Source: Alphaproteobacteria bacterium
GTDB taxonomy: Bacteria > Pseudomonadota > Alphaproteobacteria > Paracaedibacterales > VGCI01
Reading direction: 5' to 3'
DNA length: 50,542 bases
Assembly: GCA_021323455.1 (NCBI GenBank)
Contig: JAJONN010000007.1
Span: 1-50,542 of the forward strand
The notes under the pieces were generated by a model that was given only the letters and a program-made list of their open reading frames with translations, searched no databases and was not told where the DNA came from. The first letter of the stretch is position 1, and each line of letters opens with the position of its first letter. Made by a program: the position numbers and the translations under genes. Shown piece by piece: positions 43,806 to 50,542 of this stretch.

Positions 43806-43917
43806 CGTCATTGCGAGGAGCGCGTAGCGCGACGCGGCAATCTCAATGGGATAAAGACACAGAGATTGCCACGGGCCGGAGTTTACCCTCGCGTAAGGGA
43901 GGGACCTCGCAATGACG
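43806..43917. repeat. Interspersed palindromic repeat R, copy 2
   Basis: The arms CGTCATTGCGAGG and CCTCGCAATGACG are exact inverted repeats. The first 60 bases nearly match copy 1 at 36967. The second half contains an extra GC-rich stretch (around 43875-43904) absent from copy 1. Confidence 0.9.
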
Positions 43918-44027
43918 AAATACAGCATTGAAAAATTGACCTTATTGAAAGTAACAACCCATCGTGGAGGGATTTGTATCCAGAAATTCTGAGTAATTAT
44001 TAGACTAGCTCAAAGTTTCCCAGAGCT

Positions 44028-44099
44028 GTCATCCTGGCCCTTAGGTTTTGTTAGCCCTCGCGTCAGCGAGGCGTTACAAAACCTTAGGAGCCGGGAACC
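44028..44099. repeat. Palindromic repeat A, copy 1
   Basis: CCTGGCCCTTAGGTTTTGTT pairs with AACAAAACC-like ...ACAAAACCTTAGGAGCCGGG to form a long imperfect stem. The inner hairpin is CCTCGC-GTCA-GCGAGG (44056-44071). A second copy is at 47759. It lies before pgi. Confidence 0.85.
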
Positions 44100-44133
44100 A
44101 TGTATTTCTATATCTTGTATAAGGACTAAACCC

Positions 44134-45393
44134 TTGCTTCTTGAAAATGACTTATTCACCCAGAACCTGGAGGGCCTCCCTCCTCTTGGCAAGGCTCCCG
44201 AAACCTTGGCCCATTTGCACTCTTTAGGGCAGGCGCTTCCCCTCTTGCAGCACCTTCAATCTGATGACCTTTTAGCGGACCTAGCCCCTGTAGCCAAGCG
44301 CTTCCAAGCTTTTGGGGATGTGTTGATCCTGGGAACAGGCGGATCAAGCCTGGGTGGACAAACGCTTTTGGCTTTACGGGACCCCCATCATAAAATCCCC
44401 CGTTTTCATTTTCTAGACAACATTGACCCCTATACTTTTGCGACTCTTCTGCCCACGCTCGATATCCAAAAAACAGGGGTAGTTGCGATTTCTAAGTCTG
44501 GCAATACAGCTGAAACCCTCATGCAATTGCTCGTCTGCTTGCAACAGGGGGGCCAAATGGTTTCCCCCGGTCAATTAAAAGATCATTTTCTTATCATCAG
44601 CGAACCTCTTGATAATGGCATCCGTCGCCTCGCCGCAACCTGTGACCTTCCTTGCCTTGATCACCCCACAGATATTGGCGGCCGCTTCGCTGCTTTTACT
44701 GTTGTTGGCATGCTCCCTGCCCTGATTGCCGGAATGGACGCTCAAGCCCTTCGAGTTGGTGCCAGGAAATGCCTTTCAGCCGCTTTAGCTGCAAAGGAAA
44801 CAGACGTATGCCAACCCCTTCAAGGCGCACTCGCCCATTTGGCTTTGGCACAAAGTGGCATTACACAAACCGTCTTGATGCCTTATGCGGACCGTCTGGG
44901 TCCATTTACATTATGGTTCCGGCAGTTGTGGGCAGAAAGCCTTGGCAAGAAAAACCACAATCAACACCATCAGGCCATAACGCCTCTTCAAGCCCTTGGG
45001 ACCGTAGACCAACATTCCCAGCTTCAGCTTTATCTTGATGGTCCCCGCAACAAGTTCTTTACCGTAGTTACCTTGGATCATGAAAAGGATGCCTTCAAAA
45101 TAATCCGCCCGCCCGTTGGCCACCCTGCTGTTGACCTGTTTCAAGGAAAAACGATGGGAGATTTGATGCAAGCAGAACAACAAGCCACCATTAACACCTT
45201 GCGCCGTCACCAATGCCCCACACGCGTTATTCACTTAAAAGTCCTCGATGAGGAAACACTGGGTGGTCTTATGATGCATTATATACTTGAAACCCTAGCC
45301 ATGGCCCATCTCATGGGGATCAATCCTTTTGACCAACCTGCCGTTGAAGAAGGCAAAATTTTGACCCAACAGTATTTGGCGTATCCCCAATGA
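44134..45393 (+). CDS. pgi: Glucose-6-phosphate isomerase (short form)
   Basis: A 419-residue enzyme that interconverts glucose-6-phosphate and fructose-6-phosphate. It starts at TTG (44134) with AAGGA 8 bases upstream; no ATG in frame precedes conserved sequence. Sugar-phosphate binding: GTGGSSLGGQTLLAL near residue 68 and AISKSGNTAETLMQLL near 118. The PGI signature is in the region LWAESLGKKNHNQHHQA near 268. It is shorter than the 550-residue E. coli enzyme, as in some other alphaproteobacteria. The stop overlaps the mutL start (ATGA), an unusual pairing that implies co-translation. Confidence 0.9.
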   Translation: MLLENDLFTQNLEGLPPLGKAPETLAHLHSLGQALPLLQHLQSDDLLADLAPVAKRFQAFGDVLILGTGGSSLGGQTLLALRDPHHKIPRFHFLDNIDPYTFATLLPTLDIQKTGVVAISKSGNTAETLMQLLVCLQQGGQMVSPGQLKDHFLIISEPLDNGIRRLAATCDLPCLDHPTDIGGRFAAFTVVGMLPALIAGMDAQALRVGARKCLSAALAAKETDVCQPLQGALAHLALAQSGITQTVLMPYADRLGPFTLWFRQLWAESLGKKNHNQHHQAITPLQALGTVDQHSQLQLYLDGPRNKFFTVVTLDHEKDAFKIIRPPVGHPAVDLFQGKTMGDLMQAEQQATINTLRRHQCPTRVIHLKVLDEETLGGLMMHYILETLAMAHLMGINPFDQPAVEEGKILTQQYLAYPQ

Positions 45394-47186
45394 GCGTTCG
45401 ATTTCTCGACCCAACCTTAATCAACCAAATTGCAGCCGGTGAAGTCGTTGAACGCCCTGCATCGGCCATCAAAGAGTTGGTCGAGAACGCCATTGACGCC
45501 AAGAGTACCAAAATTGATATCATTGTCCGGGAAGGTGGCCGCACGCTCATTTCCATTACAGACAACGGCCATGGCATGCATCGCGACGACCTGACGCTGG
45601 CTGTCGAACGCCATGCAACATCCAAGATCCCGGACAGCGACTTATTTAATATCCGCACCTTGGGATTTCGGGGTGAGGCCCTGCCTTCCATTGGCGCTGT
45701 GAGCCGCTTGGCCATCACAAGCCGGACAGCAAGCGATGATACCGCCTGGCGTTTAACAGTTGAAGGGGGGGCAAAAAGTGAAGCAGCGCCAGCTTCCTTT
45801 GGGTTGGGAACGCGCGTGGAGGTTCGCGACCTCTTTTATGCAACCCCTGCCCGCCTGAAATTTTTGAAAACGCCGACAACGGAGTTATCACATACGGTTG
45901 ATATCTTGAACCGCCTGGCGCTCGCCCACCCTACCATTCAATTTTCCTTGATGGACGGGGATCGCCAGGTATTGGCTTACGGGGCTAACAAAGACCGTAT
46001 TCCGTCTATTTTAGGAAAAGACTTTTTAGAAAATGCCTGTCCTGTACGGATGGAGCGGGAAAGCTTAAGGGTAAGTGGGCATATCAGCATCCCAACCTTT
46101 AACCGTAGCCATGCAACAGCGCAATACTTGTTTGTTAACGGACGGCCTGTCAAGGACAGGCTCTTATCCGCCTCAGTCCGCGTCGCCTATCAGGACTTTC
46201 TGGCCAGCAACCGTCACCCTGTTTTAGCCTTGTTCCTGGATATTGATCCCGCAGAAGTTGACATTAATGTCCATCCTGCCAAAGCGGAGGTGCGCTTCCG
46301 GGATGCCGGGTTGGTGCGAGGCGTCCTGATCAGCGCCTTGAAGCAAGCGTTGCAGGAAGCTGCCCACCGCAGCTCAAGCGCCATGACCCAGAACGCCATC
46401 GTTGCGTTTCAACGTCCTCCTTCCCCTGCACCGTCTCCGGTTTCCACATGGTCGGGCAAGGCATATTCAGGGCGCTCTACCTCCCCCCGTCTTTCTTTTC
46501 CAGGCCAACCCCTTGCCCCAGGCTTGGCGGAAACAATGGCATCTTACCAAGCGGCTCCTACTCCCTCAGCGCCCATTCCAGAACCTATGCCCGAAACGTC
46601 GGAAGATTATCCCCTCGGCCTTGCGCGCGCCCAGATCCATGGCACGTATATTCTCGCAGAAACCTCAGATAGCCTCGTGATTGTAGACCAACATGCCGCC
46701 CATGAGCGCCTGGTTTATGAAAAGATGAAACGGGAACAAGCCGCCCATGGCATCAAACGGCAAGCCTTGCTCCTCCCAGAAGTTGTCGATCTGCCAGAAG
46801 AAACGCTGAAGGCGATCCTTTCCCGCACGTCTGAGCTTGCCCAACTTGGCCTTGTCATCGAAGCTTTCGGCCTTACCGCCGTTATGGTTCGGGAAGCGCC
46901 AGCCTTACTCGGCAAAGCAGACTGGAAGCAGCTTATTCAGGACCTAGGCGCTGACCTTCAGGATATGGATACAACCTTAAGTTTATCTGAGCAACTCAAT
47001 GAGATTTTAGGCACATTGGCGTGCCACAATAGCGTCAGAGCAGGCCGTCAGTTATCAATTGAGGAAATGAACGCCCTTTTGCGCCAGATGGAAGCAACGC
47101 CCTACTCTGGCCAGTGCAATCACGGCCGCCCTACTTACGTCAAACTCCCCCGCCATGATATTGAAAAGCTTTTTGGGCGGCGCTAG
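45390..47186 (+). CDS. mutL: DNA mismatch repair protein MutL with endonuclease motif
   Basis: A 598-residue mismatch-repair ATPase. GHKL ATPase motifs: ELVENAIDAKS at about 30-40, ITDNGHGM at about 56-63, TLGFRGEALPSIG near 92-104. A Pro/Ser-rich linker lies at about 330-400. The C-terminal domain has the endonuclease motif DQHAAHERLVYE near 432-443, plus ACHNSVRAG and CNHGRPTYV. MutL with this motif nicks the strand itself and usually occurs in bacteria without MutH. The gene overlaps pgi by four bases. Confidence 0.96.
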   Translation: MSVRFLDPTLINQIAAGEVVERPASAIKELVENAIDAKSTKIDIIVREGGRTLISITDNGHGMHRDDLTLAVERHATSKIPDSDLFNIRTLGFRGEALPSIGAVSRLAITSRTASDDTAWRLTVEGGAKSEAAPASFGLGTRVEVRDLFYATPARLKFLKTPTTELSHTVDILNRLALAHPTIQFSLMDGDRQVLAYGANKDRIPSILGKDFLENACPVRMERESLRVSGHISIPTFNRSHATAQYLFVNGRPVKDRLLSASVRVAYQDFLASNRHPVLALFLDIDPAEVDINVHPAKAEVRFRDAGLVRGVLISALKQALQEAAHRSSSAMTQNAIVAFQRPPSPAPSPVSTWSGKAYSGRSTSPRLSFPGQPLAPGLAETMASYQAAPTPSAPIPEPMPETSEDYPLGLARAQIHGTYILAETSDSLVIVDQHAAHERLVYEKMKREQAAHGIKRQALLLPEVVDLPEETLKAILSRTSELAQLGLVIEAFGLTAVMVREAPALLGKADWKQLIQDLGADLQDMDTTLSLSEQLNEILGTLACHNSVRAGRQLSIEEMNALLRQMEATPYSGQCNHGRPTYVKLPRHDIEKLFGRR

Positions 47187-47486
47187 AGATAAGGCACACA
47201 ACCTCCCAGCCCCATAAACCTTTTAAAAAGAGATGCGCGTTGTTTTGTCGCAAAATAACTTAAAACTATAAATTTTATCACAATTATTCAGTAGGTTAGG
47301 AGGGAATTTTAGACAATGATTTCTTAAGTTTTCCATTTAATTATTAGCACATTTCAAGATTTACATTGCAACCCACCGTCGTTTTTGTTTAATTAAGGCT
47401 CAGGGGCTTGATAATAAGAATAATAATTAGCCCCGTAACTATCCCCCTGAAAGTATGATTTTAGTTCTTAAGACGGTTGTCTATTC

Positions 47487-47606
47487 CTATTCTCTCCGGT
47501 AGTCTTTTACAATTTCATCGCTAATTTTCTTAAATCCTTCGATAGTTATCGATGGCGTTTGTTTCTCCCAAATAAAATCTAGCATTTGCAATCCGGGCCA
47601 CAGCAT
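47487..47606 (-). pseudogene. Possible remnant, 39-codon frame of unknown kind
   Basis: The frame reads MLWPGLQMLDFIWEKQTPSI ... FKKISDEIVKDYRRE. It is protein-like but too short and without a clear ribosome binding site. It begins at the edge of a degenerate palindrome, so it may be the tail of a truncated gene. I cannot name a family. Confidence 0.2.
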
Positions 47607-47758
47607 CATTGCATAAAGCGTGTAGCGCGGCGGCCGTCATTGCTATGACGGGAACCGTTGATTTTTTAAAATATTATTCTTATTTTTTCTTAACCCGCCT
47701 TATGGGTTAGAATGCTCCTAAAACAATGGTTAAAGATGATTTTGAGTGCTTTTTGGTT

Positions 47759-47830
47759 GTCATCCTGGCCCTTAGGTTTTGTTCGTTTTCGTGTCAGCGA
47801 AACGTTACAAAACCTTAGGAGCCGGGATCC
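47759..47830. repeat. Palindromic repeat A, copy 2
   Basis: Same organisation as 44028-44099. The inner hairpin (47787-47802) reads TTTCGT-GTCA-GCGAAA, differing from copy 1 by paired changes that keep base pairing. Confidence 0.85.
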
Positions 47831-47869
47831 ATGTATTCTCTATGGCGTTGAAAAAACTTTAAAATACAT

Positions 47870-47943
47870 AAATCCCGGATATTAAGCTTTTGTAACGCTT
47901 TTGCTGCGCAAAAGACGAACAAAAGCTAAATTCCAGGATGACA
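47870..47943. repeat. Palindromic repeat B, copy 1
   Basis: Outer arms GCTTTTGT and ACAAAAGC enclose an inner hairpin GCTTTTGC / GCGCAAAAG. The right end, CCAGGATGACAG, is the inverted form of the left end of repeat A copy 2 (GTCATCCTGG), so A and B together form one larger palindrome. A second B copy is at 50236. Confidence 0.8.
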
Positions 47944-48098
47944 GCCCTTTTTTAAGTCGGATAAGAGGATGCTATTGCTAGCACCCCCTCTCCTAAGATC
48001 GCTCTTTATTCAGACCCCTAGGTTCATCCAGTGGTATAGATGGTTCATTATAATAGGATATTTATTGAACACCTCCTTTAAATAGCCTCATGTCGCAG

Positions 48099-49964
48099 TC
48101 ACAAAATGAACATGAAATGTGAAGAATGAATTTCCTCGTTGATAATCAGTATACCGCTCACCCTGGGGGCTAACGAGGGACACCGTAATGCTATTTTCAT
48201 TTTTTCATATAAATTATTCGATCCGATACCATCAAGAGAATTATTTGTTAAATAATCATAATGCTCTAAACCCCAAGCGCTATATGCCCAGAAAATGCCC
48301 ACAGGATGACGTTCGCTCCATTTATCGTAGATCTGTTGAAAATGGCTCGCTGAGGCATTGAGTTCCTTTTCAATCAGAAACCGCGGAGTAAGCCATATTT
48401 CCAATTTCCTTTCCAATGGATTGTCCGGTATAATCTCTTTGCGATAGCCTGTGCATATTCTCAAATACTGACCTGCTATTCCACACTGCGATAAATTAAA
48501 CGTGCCCGCCAGCGGGTTCGCCAATTCCGCTATACGCATGACTATCCACCCTACATCGCTTCCTTGTTGTGGTCTGTAAATCAATGCGCCATTTAAAAAC
48601 CTCCTGTAAGTTTCTTCATGCCCCCGCGCTATCAGGGGAACCTCTGGCCCTTCTGGTTTCTTGCCTTCTTCTTCGGCGGCTTCCTGTGCCAGCTTCCGTA
48701 TACGTTCGGCTTCTCTTTTTTCAATTTCCGCTAATTTGTTTTCCAGGTCTTCTATTCTCTTCTGTGTTTCTTCTATTTCCCTTTTATAAGTTGCATCCTT
48801 TCTGGCTTGCTTTTCAGCTTCTTGCTGGAACCGCGCATTTTCCTTGCGTTGCTCCTCGTCCCGCAATGCTGCAACCGCTGCCGCTCTCCTTACTTGTTCC
48901 GCTTCCGTATACTGGTAGCGCACCGTATACAGGTTCCCAGCGCCGTCTTTTATGATGCTTTCCTGGAGTTCGTTGTCTCCTCTTGGCTTATTAATCGCCT
49001 CGCACACAACCGAGAACACCCTGCCATCGGATATATCAACCTCGTTCCCGTTGCTGCCATCCCAGCAAGCCAGGTGGTTGATTTCTTCCAAACCGTCAGG
49101 TTTGCTCTTCAACAGGCTATAAGTCCCCAAAGGCGCGTTTGGCCAGTTTCGGGCTTCGCCATCGGGAAATTCCCTGTAAGTAACCCTTGCTGTAACCTCG
49201 GAGCGGGCCAGCCACTTGTGAGTGTAAAACTGCCTGGCATCATCCCTTTTAAAAACAACTTGCTCAACCACCGAATGGGGGAATACCTGGTTATGGCCAG
49301 CGACGGGGTAGGGACGGTCATTAAGGTAAAATGTTCCCCCCAGCGTCACGGTTGTCGTATTCTCATCACCACGCTTGGAAGACCAAGCGGCTTGAGGCAC
49401 GCACTGGCTGGGTTTCATTGTCGCGTTCTCAACCGCATAAATTCCCGTAAAGCGATACCCTCCTGGCGGGACGAAAAATAAATGTCGCGCCAAAGAGGGG
49501 GCTGACTGCTGAATATCGACCTGAAAATCATAAGTGACCTTGATCTGATTCACAAAATACCCTTTGTTCAGCCAATCCGTGAATTGGTCATAACTGTTAA
49601 AAGACTCTGGCTTGTCCGGCAACATACAAGCGGGTGGTGTTGATTCACAGCGAACTTTAACCCTGAAGTCAACAGGCGGGTGCTGCGTCGGAGAGGACAT
49701 AAAATCCGTCAAGAAAAGCCGGACGGGAAGGTCTGGCTGTCCTATGCCCAGCGGTGTTCCCAAATCGTTTAAGTTCATGCTCATTTTAAGCATGACGTTG
49801 TTGCCCGTTCCCAAAACCGATTCCAGTGTATTGCCGGCTCCCTTGTTCAATTGCATCCCTGGCGGAGATTTTTGATCATGCTCCATGCCGTGAACGGCCC
49901 AAAGCGTTGAGATCGTGAAAACGACAAAGGCTCTAGATACGAGAAGCTTCAGGTTTTTTTTCAT
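48099..49964 (-). CDS. Large exported coiled-coil protein of unknown function
   Basis: A 621-residue protein I do not recognise. AAGGAG lies 7 bases before the ATG. Residues 1-26 are a signal peptide (KKNLKLLVSRAFVVFTISTL, then AVHGM). Residues about 30-350 are probably beta-rich, with several Cys (for example CESTPPAC near 106-113, then later pairs). Residues about 365-450 form a charged coiled coil (EEQRKENARFQQEAEKQ, YKREIEETQKRIEDLENKLA). The C-terminal 170 residues are globular, containing two Cys near 490-500 and many aromatic residues. It stands alone and is transcribed toward mutL. Export, size and lack of relatives known to me suggest a surface or secreted lineage-specific protein. 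Confidence 0.7.
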   Translation of the reverse strand: MKKNLKLLVSRAFVVFTISTLWAVHGMEHDQKSPPGMQLNKGAGNTLESVLGTGNNVMLKMSMNLNDLGTPLGIGQPDLPVRLFLTDFMSSPTQHPPVDFRVKVRCESTPPACMLPDKPESFNSYDQFTDWLNKGYFVNQIKVTYDFQVDIQQSAPSLARHLFFVPPGGYRFTGIYAVENATMKPSQCVPQAAWSSKRGDENTTTVTLGGTFYLNDRPYPVAGHNQVFPHSVVEQVVFKRDDARQFYTHKWLARSEVTARVTYREFPDGEARNWPNAPLGTYSLLKSKPDGLEEINHLACWDGSNGNEVDISDGRVFSVVCEAINKPRGDNELQESIIKDGAGNLYTVRYQYTEAEQVRRAAAVAALRDEEQRKENARFQQEAEKQARKDATYKREIEETQKRIEDLENKLAEIEKREAERIRKLAQEAAEEEGKKPEGPEVPLIARGHEETYRRFLNGALIYRPQQGSDVGWIVMRIAELANPLAGTFNLSQCGIAGQYLRICTGYRKEIIPDNPLERKLEIWLTPRFLIEKELNASASHFQQIYDKWSERHPVGIFWAYSAWGLEHYDYLTNNSLDGIGSNNLYEKMKIALRCPSLAPRVSGILIINEEIHSSHFMFIL

Positions 49965-50482
49965 GCAAGGTCTCCTTGGGATTAAGGTTTTATTCGAGGT
50001 GAGGAAGATTTATCAAAATAAGGTTTTAGAAAAAAACATCACAATTGTTGTCTATCAGACCAGTAGTTATAAGCGCAAACAATATCGTTGGGCCGTGATG
50101 CCGCAGCAAGCCAAAACGTCCAGCGGCGCATTTACATTTTAACACGGCCTGTTGTACTTAAGGAATGCTGCCAGCGGTAATTTTATAATAAATCCCCAAG
50201 GTTCCATCCAATTTTGTAAAAATAACTCTATCCGTGTCATCCCGGATATTAAGCTTTTGTAACGCTTTTGCTGCGCAAAAGACGAACAAAAGCTAAACTC
50301 CAGGAAGACAGCCCTTTTTTAATCCATAATTCAGGTTAATAATATTTTTAGGCTTCTTACAAAAGTGGATGGAACCTAATGTCGTCGTACCGCTCAGTAT
50401 CTCTTCGGAATAGATGGTGTGTTGGATTCCCTATTAAACCCGCAGATTGGATGGTATACTCTTATCATAAGGGGTTAAGAGC
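49965..50482. other. Spacer before coq7 with repeat B copy 2
   Basis: About 520 bases. The only clear structure is palindrome B at 50236. A plus-strand frame ending at 50142 (SYKRKQYRWAVMPQQAK) overlaps the start of the exported-protein gene antisense and has no supportable start. Confidence 0.5.
50236..50312. repeat. Palindromic repeat B, copy 2
   Basis: Nearly identical to 47870-47943: it has the inner hairpin GCTTTTGC / GCGCAAAAG and the outer GCTTTTGT / ACAAAAGC. It keeps GTCATCCCGG at the left and CCAGGAAGAC at the right, so the whole element is palindromic. Confidence 0.85.
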
Positions 50483-50542
50483 ATGATTTCAGATAATATA
50501 AAAAGTATGATCCGCGTCAACCAGGCCGGAGAATACGGAGCT
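50483..50542 (+). CDS. coq7: Demethoxyubiquinone hydroxylase Coq7, first 20 codons
   Basis: An ATG at 50483, preceded by AAGGGGTTAAGAGC, opens a frame that reads MISDNIKSMIRVNQAGEYGA and leaves the window. RVN.AGEYGA is the conserved start of the Coq7 di-iron fold, including the first Glu ligand. Coq7 performs the last hydroxylation in ubiquinone synthesis. It fits with the bc1 chaperone at 35846 in showing an aerobic quinone-based respiratory chain. Only the N-terminus is seen, so the call rests on this one motif. Confidence 0.85.
   Translation, partial: MISDNIKSMIRVNQAGEYGA

Larger units (their letters stand above)
47187..48098. other. Gene-poor, repeat-rich spacer
   Basis: About 900 bases between convergent mutL and the exported-protein gene. 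It holds palindromes A (47759) and B (47870), a short minus-strand frame (47487-47606), and a degenerate stretch near 47620-47650 that recalls repeat R (GCGTGTAGCGCGGCGG ... GTCATTGC). No full gene is seen. Confidence 0.6.

Noticed and set aside
49915..50142. 75-codon plus-strand frame before coq7
   Set aside because: Its first part is antisense to the start of the exported-protein gene and there is no ribosome binding site or known family.
1..50542. CRISPR array
   Set aside because: No series of short repeats with regular spacers is present. The repeats found are dispersed palindromes or tandem coding repeats.

Overview
The window looks like a piece of the chromosome of an alphaproteobacterium under genome reduction, most likely a host-associated member of the Holosporales/Rickettsiales type. 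The alphaproteobacterial signal comes from lineage-typical genes and gene orders: a DUF1013 (TrcR-type) cell-cycle factor, a cytochrome bc1 assembly chaperone followed by a DUF177 protein and divergent from bamE, lspA followed by a DUF3035 lipoprotein and two M16 proteases, gpmI-envC-ctpA-rppH, and uppS-cdsA-rseP-bamA-skp. The host-associated signal comes from an F-box/leucine-rich-repeat exported protein, a Sel1-repeat protein, a type VI secretion ATPase (clpV), broken transposases, a MITE family, interspersed palindromes and several gene remnants. The genus assignment is inference.

Layout. 1-5.8 kb: the 5' end of a umuD-like gene (leaving the window on the left), an unknown exported protein, clpV without other type VI genes, and an exported protein with an internally duplicated domain. 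5.9-11.6 kb: an RND efflux pair (adaptor plus transporter, the latter with a perfect 42-bp tandem duplication) and a methyltransferase. 11.7-14.5 kb: an accessory islet with a decayed IS5-like element, the F-box/LRR gene, and a fragment of a related transposase that supplies the LRR stop codon. 14.5-21.1 kb: recR, an EAL phosphodiesterase, then gpmI-envC-ctpA, a probable deletion scar, and rppH. 21.1-25.7 kb: a second accessory stretch with a MITE, a Sel1 gene between 21-bp direct repeats, an IS630 relic, and two paralogous MFS genes of which the first is broken by a deletion. 25.7-28.7 kb: trcR, an active M23 endopeptidase, tRNA-Glu, and an RNA-binding protein with a strong terminator, followed by MITE copy 2.

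29-35 kb: the envelope cluster uppS-cdsA-(dxr remnant)-rseP-bamA-skp. Only the tail of dxr survives between cdsA and rseP. Where lpxD would normally follow skp there is an orphan Phd/YefM antitoxin on the opposite strand. 35.3-43.8 kb: DUF177 and the bc1 chaperone, bamE, ileS-lspA, a DUF3035 lipoprotein and an inactive/active M16 protease pair. 43.8-47.2 kb: interspersed palindromes, then pgi-mutL. 47.2-50.5 kb: a repeat-rich, gene-poor stretch, a large exported coiled-coil protein, more repeats, and the first 20 codons of coq7.

Functionally, most intact genes serve the cell envelope: outer-membrane assembly (bamA, bamE, skp), lipoprotein maturation (lspA), peptidoglycan processing (EnvC-like, CtpA, M23), the lipid carrier and phospholipid precursors (uppS, cdsA), regulated proteolysis (rseP) and efflux. 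The points most worth following up are the dxr deletion scar upstream of functional isoprenoid users, the F-box/LRR gene whose end comes from a mobile element, the MITE family whose ends match the decayed IS5-like element, and a palindromic repeat family whose two copies show compensatory base changes in a hairpin.
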